Source: Amyelois transitella
Lineage: Eukaryota > Arthropoda > Insecta > Lepidoptera > Pyralidae
Direction: 5' to 3'
Length of the DNA stretch: 64,000 bases
Assembly: GCF_032362555.1 (NCBI RefSeq)
Contig: NC_083519.1
Span: 3,303,501 to 3,367,500 of the forward strand
Position numbers and translations under genes: made by a program. Positions 32,233 to 41,123 of this stretch are shown here, piece by piece. The stretch's first letter is position 1. Each line of letters starts with the position of its first letter. Under the pieces are notes generated by a model. It saw only the letters and a list, made by a program, of their open reading frames with translations, was not told the origin of the DNA and searched no databases.

Positions 32233-35200
32233 AAAATTCTAAAAAAAATTGTTTTGGCTTCGATTGACCCTAAAAGACCCCTTATAGTTTTTTTTCTTAA
32301 ATATCTTCAATGTACAGACAAAGTTTAGTTACAGATTTATTATATGTATGGATATGTTTACTCTTCTACTGTTTTTCCATCGCTTACTTACATGATTTTA
32401 TGTCAATATATTCAATGTACAGAATTTTTTTAATGTTTGTTAAAAAAATTTTTTTTTGCTAACCTCACGATCTATCACTGCAATGCTCCTTGCATTGCAC
32501 AGAAGGATTGTGGGGTTTGCAAATTAAAAAATAAAAAATTACATGTCACTATTTTCTATGATAATTCTTTATTTAAAACGTTAGACATAATACCTTGTGG
32601 AAGGAGCGGCGTATCTCGGCGTGCAGCACGCGGTCGCGGCTGAAGGCCAGCGAGCCGTCCAGCAGCGCCGCCTCCAGCGCCGGCGCCACGCGCGGGATGG
32701 TGCGGTGGCTGCCGACGCACAGATCATGCCATTCAATTATTATCAACAATATCTACTGAAAAATTGCAACATTCTAAAATCAAACCAATTTTGTTACTGC
32801 AGCGCTAGTGATGCTATGGATATTTGTATATAAAAAGAAACGCCTCCAATTTTAAAAACCTTCTTTTAACATAGGTGTAACAAACACTTTTCTGAAAACC
32901 GCATCAAAACCGATTCAGCGAAACGCGAGATAATCGCGGACTAATAGATACAGGTCAAACTGAAAACCACCTTTTTTCGCGGCAGGTTGCTGGCCGCGCC
33001 CAGGGCTCTAGTCGCACACAGTACTCACAGCGAGGTGTGCGCGGTATAGAAGCCGGGCACGTTGTGCGGGCGCTCGTGCGTGGGCGCGGGGTCCCGCTGC
33101 AGGTTGCTGGCCGCGCCCAGGGCTCTAGTCGCACACAGTACTCACAGCGAGGTGTGCGCGGTATAGAAGCCGGGCACGTTGTGGGGGCGCTCGTGCGTGG
33201 GCGCGGGGTCCCGCTGCAGGTTGCTGGCCGCGCCCAGGGCTCTAGTCGCACACAGTACTCACAGCGAGGTGTGCGCGGTATAGAAGCCGGGCACGTTGTG
33301 GGGGCGCTCGTGCGTGGGCGCGGGGTCCCGCTGCAGGTTGCTGGCCGCGCCCAGGGCTCTAGTCGCACACAGTACTCACAGCGAGGTGTGCGCGGTATAG
33401 AAGCCGGGCACGTTGTGGGGGCGCTCGTGCGTGGGCGCGGGGTCCCGCTGCAGGTTGCTGGCCGCGCCCAGGGCTCTAGTCGCACACAGTACTCACAGCG
33501 AGGTGTGCGCGGTATAGAAGCCGGGCACGTTGTGGGGGCGCTCGTGCGTGGGCGCGGGGTCCCGCTGCAGGTTGCTGGCCGCGCCCAGGGCTCTAGTCGC
33601 ACACAGTACTCACAGCGAGGTGTGCGCGGTATAGAAGCCGGGCACGTTGTGGGGGCGCTCGTGCGTGGGCGCGGGGTCCCGCTGCAGGTTGCTGGCCGCG
33701 CCCAGGGCTCTAGTCGCACACAGTACTCACAGCGAGGTGTGCGCGGTATAGAAGCCGGGCACGTTGTGGGGGCGCTCGTGCGTGGGCGCGGGGTCCCGCT
33801 GCAGGTTGCTGGCCGCGCCCAGGGCTCTAGTCGCACACAGTACTCACAGCGAGGTGTGCGCGGTATAGAAGCCGGGCACGTTGTGGGGGCGCTCGTGCGT
33901 GGGCGCGGGGTCCCGCTGCAGGTTGCTGGCCGCGCCCAGGGCTCTAGTCGCACACAGTACTCACAGCGAGGTGTGCGCGGTATAGAAGCCGGGCACGTTG
34001 TGGGGGCGCTCGTGCGTGGGCGCGGGGTCCCGCTGCAGGTTGCTGGCCGCGCCCAGGGCTCTAGTCGCACACAGTACTCACAGCGAGGTGTGCGCGGTAT
34101 AGAAGCCGGGCACGTTGTGGGGGCGCTCGTGCGTGGGCGCGGGGTCCCGCTGCAGGTTGCTGGCCGCGCCCAGGGCTCTAGTCGCACACAGTACTCACAG
34201 CGAGGTGTGCGCGGTATAGAAGCCGGGCACGTTGTGGGGGCGCTCGTGCGTGGGCGCGGGGTCCCGCTGCAGGTTGCTGGCCGCGCCCAGGGCTCTAGTC
34301 GCACACAGTACTCACAGCGAGGTGTGCGCGGTATAGAAGCCGGGCACGTTGTGGGGGCGCTCGTGCGTGGGCGCGGGGTCCCGCTGCAGGTTGCTGGCCG
34401 CGCCCAGGGCTCTAGTCGCACACAGTACTCACAGCGAGGTGTGCGCGGTATAGAAGCCGGGCACGTTGTGGGGGCGCTCGTGCGTGGGCGCGGGGTCCCG
34501 CTGCAGGTTGCTGGCCGCGCCCAGGGCTCTAGTCGCACACAGTACTCACAGCGAGGTGTGCGCGGTATAGAAGCCGGGCACGTTGTGGGGGCGCTCGTGC
34601 GTGGGCGCGGGGTCCCGCTGCAGGTTGCTGGCCGCGCCCAGGGCTCTAGTCGCACACAGTACTCACAGCGAGGTGTGCGCGGTATAGAAGCCGGGCACGT
34701 TGTGGGGGCGCTCGTGCGTGGGCGCGGGGTCCCGCTGCAGGTTGCTGGCCGCGCCCAGGGCTCTAGTCGCACACAGTACTCACAGCGAGGTGTGCGCGGT
34801 ATAGAAGCCGGGCACGTTGTGGGGGCGCTCGTGCGTGGGCGCGGGGTCCCGCTGCAGGTTGCTGGCCGCGCCCAGGGCTCTAGTCGCACACAGTACTCAC
34901 AGCGAGGTGTGCGCGGTATAGAAGCCGGGCACGTTGTGGGGGCGCTCGTGCGTGGGCGCGGGGTCCCGCTGCAGGTTGCTGGCCGCGCCCAGGGCTCTAG
35001 TCGCACACAGTACTCACAGCGAGGTGTGCGCGGTATAGAAGCCGGGCACGTTGTGGGGGCGCTCGTGCGTGGGCGCGGGGTCCCGCTGCAGGTTGCTGGC
35101 CGCGCCCAGGGCTCTAGTCGCACACAGTACTCACAGCGAGGTGTGCGCGGTATAGAAGCCGGGCACGTTGTGGGGGCGCTCGTGCGTGGGCGCGGGGTCC

Positions 35201-38200
35201 CGCTGCAGGTTGCTGGCCGCGCCCAGGGCTCTAGTCGCACACAGTACTCACAGCGAGGTGTGCGCGGTATAGAAGCCGGGCACGTTGTGGGGGCGCTCGT
35301 GCGTGGGCGCGGGGTCCCGCTGCAGCACGCGGGAGAGCCCGCGGTTGCTGATAGCGCCCAGGGATCCCGTCAGCCGGATCGCGCTCGGGAATCCCACCAC
35401 TGAGATATATAAATGAGTAATGACATTATAATACTAGCTGTGCTCACGACTTCGTCCGCGTGGAATAGTTATTTTGGGCATCAAGGATGAATAATTTTCC
35501 TTATTTTTTTTCACATTTTCCATTATTTCTTCGTTGCAGCGTGATGATATAGCCTAAAGCCTTCCTCGATAAATGGTCTATTCAACACAAAAAGAATTTT
35601 TCAATTCGAACCAGTAGTTCCTGAGATTAGCGCGTTCAAACAAACAAACAAACAAATTCTTCAACTTTATAATATTATTATAGATATTATAGATTTAACC
35701 AAGATTCAATATGAGTTAAGTTCCTCTATAATAAAGTAATATGAAAATAATAATAGTAAATCAATATGAGTTAGGTCGCAGAGGTCAGGCTGAAGTCGCT
35801 TCTTGTTAAAATCTCATTTAACCACTTCAGGGTCGACGTCATAAGCTGCCGATTCCTCTCCATAGATGATGATGAATAAAGATTTTTAAAAGAGCCAGTA
35901 TAAGAAAATACAGGTATATGCGAATGCCTATGTACAAGTTGAACTATAAGGTAGATACATACAGTTCAAATCTTCTTAAACATGCATCAACGTTATGATG
36001 GTGAAGCTAAATCGTGAGTAAACCTGCACTGCATACCGAATAGGTAACCATTATCCAATCTCAGTAGGCAAAATACTAGTAAGTTATTTTAAGATTTACT
36101 AATTACTTGATTTGATAGACATTCGCTAATTAACAATTTTGCTAACACAGTGTTAACACGATTTACTATGATGTTTACGGAATGCTAGGCTGGATCGTCT
36201 GACATATAAGTGTGTTAATTTGCCGATACACAACAATCCTATTTATGGTCACTGCCAGAATAATGTTACTAAAATGTGCACACACACCCCAATAACGTCT
36301 TTATGCCTTATAGTGACTAATAGTTACAATACAAGACTACAAGGCCACGTGCACAAAAACCACACTGTTCAAATAATTATACTTTATCTCAGTCTCTTTG
36401 CGTGTTCCTAGTTTCATCTTCCACCGCAATGTTGCAGTGCTCAGGTCTACTTCTCGACATTTCCCTTTCAACATAGTCTCCTAGATTGACCGGAGGTCTT
36501 ATCAAGCTTTCAAGATGCTGGTTGCAAACCGCTTCCAACTAGTCAAGTGGAAATCACTGATATATTTGGTATTTCCTATAGACTTTTTCAACTAAAATTA
36601 ATAATCTCCTAATGATATACATATTATCTTACCGTTCTGTGGTAACGAATGGTGCGGGATGACAGAAGGTTGGGTCGCGTCTGGAGGGTGTACGGGTTGC
36701 AATAAAGGGGCATTGTAGCAGCCCTGGGGGTTCGCCATCTGAAGTAAATTCAAAGCATTTGTTATTGCCCGAGCGAGAGACCCAATCAACTTGAAACGAA
36801 ATTACATTTTATGCATGTACATATGTTGGTAACGCGATTACTCTCGCATCATTCGTCTAATTTTGATAAAATTTCAAATGTTTGTAGGATCTGCCAATAG
36901 AATTTTTAAGTTCGTAGGGCATCAATAGGTTTCGTAAAATGTATAAGAGTTCGCGAGATCCAAGATCGCGGCGAACGACTAGTTTAAATACATATAAATA
37001 GTGAGACTCTGTAACCTTCATGTGCCACAAAGTGAGAAAAGAAATAAATTAACTTTGAATAAAATCTGTAATTGAGTGACATATTACCTGTTGCACCGGT
37101 CTTGGCACATTGACGTAGCCATGCGAGCACTGCATGCCATCTTCAGGCCGCGGGAGGCTGTCCACGGCCGGGTAGGTGCGGTGGAACTGCGTCTCTGATG
37201 TTATCCTGTAATGAGAAATGGCCCATTTTAGGGTTGGTGACAGTATCGCTCACTATGCGAATGTATGTGCTAACAAACAAAGCATGTGGGATTTAAAGAG
37301 ATTTTGACGTTTTTGGCTCGTGTTGAGCCAAAAAAAAAACACAAAAAACTCTTAACTACTTTAAGGATTATTACAAAGAAGTACTAAAAAGGAGATGAAA
37401 GAGCTTCTTTTTTGAGTTTGTTGCTTGACAATACGATTAAGACTATCTCCACAGCGTAACTGGTTGCCCAGTTGAAAGAGACAGTGGAATTAAAAAGTGA
37501 AAAACATATATATTTCTTCTGCAAGCAATTATTTTTAATAATTTTTATTACTTTTATCTTATGGCCTGCATAGGAAATTTAATGTTATTTGATTCTTTTC
37601 CCAGTATCCACACGTATATTCCCTTTCAAAAAACGGTGACGTTTAGGATCAAGACTACGAAAAAAAATGAACCTTATAGTTTCCGGCCTCTGCGCTATGG
37701 CCTCGTCGTATGGCGGCGGCGCTTCCCCGCGGGGTAGGTAGTTGCTGGGCGGCTTCCACGCCCCCAGCGCCGTCTCGCAAGTACCGCCCATGTAGCCCAT
37801 ACTGCCGCTGATGTAGCTGGAACAGTGAATGAATGAAATTCCCACAAGTCACTATTTGAATCTTAAATCTTTCATTAAAACAAACAGCTGAACGTGGCCA
37901 ATCAGTATTTTCAAGACTGTTGGATCTGTCTACCCCGTCGACGTTGTTGAAGAAAATGCGGCAATGCAGTTTGTTACCGCTTCTTCTGCACTGACGCCTT
38001 GGAAGCGGCAGTAAACTTAAGTTTTAAGTAATTTATTTAACGTCAACCAATGTTGTGAAGTATCCTATAAAAATGAATAAAAAATTTGAATTGAATTTGT
38101 TGGGGATAAAGACGTGATTATGTGTATGTATGTAATTAAATGGCATGATAAACGAGTTTGTAAAATGCGTCACTGTTACCACATCAAGGCCCAAGGCTCT

Positions 38201-40505
38201 ATGTAGCGTGCATCCTACAATTATGGTGTGTTAATTACTAAGTTAACATCATCGTAATGTACAATATGTTGTTAGTAAACTTGTTTTATGTTACATTGGA
38301 TTTAAAATGACAATGACGCTTGCAATTGAGAATTGTGTGTCTAATTGATGAAGAAACTACACCCACTTAGCTTACAGCTTGAAGCTAATAAAATGTAAGC
38401 TGATTCTATATACCACAAGCCTACAATCAAAAATCTATACCCACTATCATACATTAGCTTCAATCTCTTAACTGCCTTTAAACTCACCCAATGCTAGTTA
38501 AACTCTTGTGAGCTTAACTAAGCTTCAATCTGTAAGCTAAGTGGCGGAGACCGCCATATGCAGATGTTCACAGGGTCATCTGCATACAGCGGTCTCCGCC
38601 TCTTTTGCATCTTTACTCTATACACCACAAGCCCAGATTCAAAAACCTATAGTCACTATCTAACATATATAGTTTTTAATATCTAAGCTGCTTACAAACT
38701 CACCCAATGCTAGTCAAACTCCTCTGATCATCCGCATGCGACGGTGTCCGACTCTTTTCTTTCCTTACTCTATATACAACAGACCGAAAGTCATAAATCT
38801 ACACTCACTATCATACAATATTTAACTACAATCTCTAAGCTGCCTTCCAACTCCCCAATACTAATCAAACTCCACTGATCATCCGCATGGGGCGATGCCC
38901 GCCTCTTTTCCTTCCTTACTCTATGTACCCTAGACCCACAGTCTAAAACCTTTACCCACTATCATCTATATTAAACTACAATCTCTAAGCTGCCTTCCAA
39001 CTCACCCAATGCTAGTCAAGCTCCTTTGATCATCCGCATGAGGCGGTCTCCGCCTCTTTTGCTTCCTTACTCTATACACCACGAGCGCCACAGTCAACAG
39101 CACCACAGCCGCCGCCCCTCCCGCCGCCACTCGAACATTAGCTTCGGCCCCCTCCGCCGGCTTCACCACATCGTCCAAGCAGATGAACTCGCAGCAAGTG
39201 TTCCCCACTCTAAATGAACGGCAATCCTGGAAAAATGCTTTGTTTTTATAGAAGAATTTCGAAAATATATTTAGGTTGCCGGAGTCTGTTCTTGATATGC
39301 CCAACCGCAAATTCAAAGAATATGTAAAGAAAGTACTTTGCGAGAAGGCTTATTTTAGGACTGATGATTACCTTAATTATAAAAACATCTGGCTTGAGCT
39401 TGGCACAGGAACCTTGTAATTAATTGTAGTTTAATTTGAACTTACATCAAAATTCAGTACACTCTGTACATAAATCTATTTAAAATTAGCAATCCATAAA
39501 ATATATATATTTTTTTTTCTTTTTTCAATATTAAATCTCATAAATATATAAATCTGAACAATGTATTCTCTCGTCCACATTCTATTCTAAGTTTAATTAA
39601 TATTGTGAAGTTGACGTTGTTGAAGAAAATGCTGAGGTGCAGTTTGTTACCGCTTCTTCTGCACTGACGCCTTGGAAGCAGCAGTAAACTTAGTTTTTAA
39701 GTAATTTATTTGACGTCAACCAATGTTGTTAAACTATATGTTTTGACAATTATTAAGCGATATATAGTATCCTATAGTAATGATTAAAAAAATTTGAATT
39801 TTTTTAATTATAAAGAATTTTCTGAAATTGCGGGGTGTTTCTATTCCCGCAGAGAGAGCATTCAGAGATTCGAATTGAAACAGGGATATTCTGCCCACAA
39901 AAATTGGGGTAGTTTTGCAAGCCACCTTCATTAAAATTATTAAATTGTTTTTTTAGCAACTATGAAACTGTCAAAAATATTGTCCTTATGATTTTACATT
40001 AAAATTTAAATAAGATTTGTAGGTACCTAAATACTTCATAATTGTTATCTTCTTCCACAATGTGGTAAATTTCTAAAATGACTGAGAAAATTGGATGATC
40101 CACAATACAACACAATAAAAATTATTAATTTTAATAAACTTAATTTTACTTACACATCAAAAAATAAATAAAGAAAAATTAAAAAAGGCCTAAGTACCAG
40201 AACTTCACTTCAGAATTAGAAGATAAAGTATTAATTAACAAAAACACAGATTTAATTTAATATACCTGTGGAGGTGAACATAGCACTGCTTTACAGTACT
40301 TAGGAAGGCCGTTATCACAAACACAAAGGGTACAGGTGTCTGGGCCTGGTGCATAGTGAAAGCCATGAGAGATCACACGCCCGCGGAGATCATTGCAGTC
40401 AGCCTGCGCTGCCACACCTGGAACCACCACTACACTCTGATTTCCGCACCAGAAAATACACAACACATAGCCATAGTTCATAAACAAATTGATATTCAAA
40501 TTCAT
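27572..40505 (-). CDS. VWC-type single-pass membrane protein, DGCR2/IDD-like
   Basis: Exons in transcript order: 40505-40266, 39226-39006, 37816-37673, 37205-37088, 36738-36633, 35399-35252, 32708-32594, 31925-about 31819, 30923-30818, 29893-29815, 28610-28476, 27656-27572; roughly 535 residues. Seen: an N-terminal hydrophobic segment, then a Cys-rich VWC-like module (residues 37-97, with CTLCVCDNG and CKAVLC, closing with NTCCEFIC), one membrane segment (about 111-131, VVLLTVALVVY) and a basic stop-transfer KQKRRR. The cytoplasmic tail has a PPPYDEA (PPxY, WW-domain binding) motif and very GC-rich later exons, ending NTIHDSDTESEEE. Phases close for exons 1-7 and 10-12. The exon 8-10 connection is uncertain: the best exon 8 donor (AA|GTCAGT) and the GC3-rich frame of exon 9 leave one base unaccounted for, so a small exon may be missing. 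Introns 2, 6 and 11 carry tandem repeats derived from the adjoining exon ends. The DGCR2-like name rests on the ectodomain motif; function unknown. Confidence 0.75.
27715..27920 (-). mobile_element. SINE-like dispersed element, partial copy
   Basis: The minus-strand copy in the last intron of the DGCR2-like gene shows TTTTTCCATGGATGTCGTAA, GATTGGCTAGCAATCTGTC and GTAAAGCATATAGAAGTGAC. Same family as 54624-54888. Confidence 0.6.
27985..28475. repeat. Degenerate tandem array beginning at the exon 11 donor
   Basis: About 490 bp of imperfect short units such as CAGTGTGAGCAGTGTATCAG, TGTTGCCAGTCTACCTCAG and TATTAGCAGCCTACCCCAG. The units grade into the sequence at the 5' splice site of exon 11 of the DGCR2-like gene (28475; minus strand GTACGCTGGTGTACTGCC), and many contain GGTAG or CTGGGGTA on the transcript strand. 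A perfect 16-bp fold-back lies inside at 28270-28306. No open frame is maintained. Confidence 0.75.
28270..28306. repeat. Perfect 16-bp fold-back inside the tandem array
   Basis: CTAGTGTGAGCAGTGT (28270-28285) is the exact reverse complement of 28291-28306, with a 5-nt loop. The arm sequence is one of the array units, so it is an inverted copy of a local repeat. Confidence 0.8.
28655..28866 (-). mobile_element. tRNA-derived SINE
   Basis: On the minus strand the head has a Pol III A box TGGCGCAGCGG (28856-28846) and a perfect B box GGTTCGAATCC (28813-28803), followed by a CCCGGCCAGGGCATGATGAG block and an AT-rich tail. A second near-intact copy is at 61337-61568 and decayed ones are at 62412-62605 and 50995-51120. 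It is not a functional tRNA gene, because the 3' half of the cloverleaf is replaced. It lies in intron 10 of the DGCR2-like gene. Confidence 0.85.
28985..29230. mobile_element. Helitron-like non-autonomous element
   Basis: It runs from TCTTATGTATAAAATTCTCG (about 28987) to GCCGGGACAGCTAG|T (about 29228). A TC start and a CTAG end with no inverted repeats fit non-autonomous Helitrons. The superfamily assignment is tentative. Confidence 0.45.
29605..29768 (+). mobile_element. RTE-like LINE tail
   Basis: AGCTTGCATGAAGAGAGTTA, GTGGATGAAGCGAAGGAAGT and CCCCTCCGGGAAAGAGGCGT are followed by (TATG)n. This is the 3' end of the LINE at 41335-41870, inserted about 45 bp from exon 10 of the DGCR2-like gene. 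Confidence 0.75.
30195..30310 (+). mobile_element. RTE-like LINE tail
   Basis: GTGGATGAAGCGAAGAAAGT and TCTCCGGGAAAGAGGCGTGA are followed by (TATG)n; a second copy of the same tail within 600 bp of the one at 29605. A SINE-like fragment follows at 30550-30635. Confidence 0.7.
31995..32260 (+). mobile_element. 'ACTAGCTGTGCCCGC' dispersed repeat with GACA tail
   Basis: It starts CACTAGCTGTGCCCGCAACT, continues with AAGTAGCCTATATTCTAATC and TTCGTTCAGATCCGTTTGGT, and ends in (ACAG)n at about 32190-32231. Related, shorter copies lie at 35432-35690, about 44810-45000 and 54150-54370. The class is probably a LINE or SINE 3' region; I cannot name it. Confidence 0.6.
32982..35325. repeat. 117-bp x 20 tandem array derived from exon 6 and its splice donor
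   Basis: The array covers 2344 bp, 20.0 units of 117 bp, essentially identical by eye; the one difference I noticed is at 33067 in the unit farthest from the exon. On the transcript (minus) strand each unit holds 68 nt of exon 6 end (coding RDPAPTHERPHNVPGFYTAH and TSL), the donor CT|GTGAGT, then 49 nt ending CAACCTGCAG. That last part also resembles exon 6 upstream sequence with 18 nt removed. The first unit is part of the real exon 6 (35252-35399); the other 19 lie in intron 6. Because 117 is a multiple of three and lacks stops in some frames, long spurious frames run on both strands. Confidence 0.95.
35432..35690 (+). mobile_element. 'CTAGCTGTGCTCACGACTTC' dispersed repeat
   Basis: CTAGCTGTGCTCACGACTTC, GTCCGCGTGGAATAGTTATT and AGTTCCTGAGATTAGCGCGT followed by (CAAA)n mark a copy related to 31995-32260. 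It lies in intron 5 of the DGCR2-like gene. Confidence 0.55.
37935..38100 (+). mobile_element. Short dispersed repeat, first of two copies in this gene
   Basis: GACGTTGTTGAAGAAAATGC, TACCGCTTCTTCTGCACTGA and ATTTATTTAACGTCAACCAA define a unit found again at 39609-39790 in the same orientation. Ends GACGTTG and CGTCAAC are inversely related. Unnamed family. Confidence 0.55.
38410..39085 (-). repeat. Four-copy tandem duplication of the exon 2 3' end with its splice donor
   Basis: Units begin at 38483, 38699, 38851 and 39001, the last being the real end of exon 2 (39006-39226) of the DGCR2-like gene. Each unit carries about 80 nt of exon 2 end (coding YRVRKQKRRRPPHADDQRSL and TSIG) plus about 70 nt of intron. 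The donor GG|GTGAG is kept in three of four copies and degraded in the 38851 copy (GGGGAG). Decoy copies have lost strict coding sense but remain recognisable. The 38483 unit is enlarged by an inverted copy (38542-38600). Confidence 0.85.
38542..38600. repeat. Fold-back inverted copy of the exon 2 end
   Basis: GGCGGAGACCGCCATATGCA (from about 38543) is mirrored by TGCATACAGCGGTCTCCGCC (to 38600) with two mismatches over about 24 bp and a 10-nt loop. The arms are the exon 2 segment coding RRRPPHADD, so this is an inverted duplicate inside the tandem array. Confidence 0.75.
39609..39790 (+). mobile_element. Short dispersed repeat, second copy
   Basis: TTGACGTTGTTGAAGAAAAT, TACCGCTTCTTCTGCACTGA and ATTTATTTGACGTCAACCAA match the copy at 37935-38100. 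It lies in intron 1 of the DGCR2-like gene. Confidence 0.55.
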
Positions 40506-41123
40506 ACTAACTTTTGAGTTGTAAGCTCAATGAACACAACAAAACCCAGGCCAACATTTTGCTTTGTGTAAAATCAAATAAATAAAAGTTTTAGCTCCAT
40601 TTTTAAGAAAGGCTGTACTTTGTCCTATTTTATAATCGATATTGGTACGCTGGTTCGTTGGCCGTGTAAAATCTTTTTGAACATGCGTCTTGAGTCTTCG
40701 AAATTTCGCTTTGCTTTTGCGATTGCGAATTTCTGCGATTGATTGCGTTTGCTCCAGGGAACGTCACTGTCACAACTGGCATTTCCCGTCAATGAGGCTT
40801 TTTACGAAACAACTACATACAACCAAGACTCTCGCCCCACACATAAATATACAAGATTGCATTTGCAAATAACACCAAAAAAATAACAAAATCCACTCTG
40901 GCAGTCATGACAATGCTGTCTGTCTGCTGTCAAGTGTCAAAGTCAATACAAAAAATTTTTTTTATGTACCTACCTACCCTACCGTCAACCGTGTTCGATG
41001 GAACGCAATCTTTTGTGATATTATTTTTTATTTGTTTGTAAAACTAGGAGAAAATGATCTTATAAATTGTTTACTTTTTTGTGAAATATGTGCTATTAGA
41101 AGTTGTGCTGTGGCATTGTAAGA
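40506..41123. promoter_or_regulatory. Shared promoter region of the DGCR2-like gene and SLC25A46
   Basis: The two start codons diverge with 618 bp between them. I see no clear TATA box. The interval must hold both 5' UTRs and transcription starts unless upstream non-coding exons exist. Confidence 0.45.

Noticed and set aside
32982-35325. Possible CRISPR-like or satellite array
   Set aside because: There are no unique spacers; units are contiguous and derive from the neighbouring exon.
32955-35403. Very long open frames on both strands (about 760-790 codons)
   Set aside because: They arise because the 117-bp unit is a multiple of three without stops in those frames; neither is the frame of exon 6, where each unit has a TGA inside its donor.
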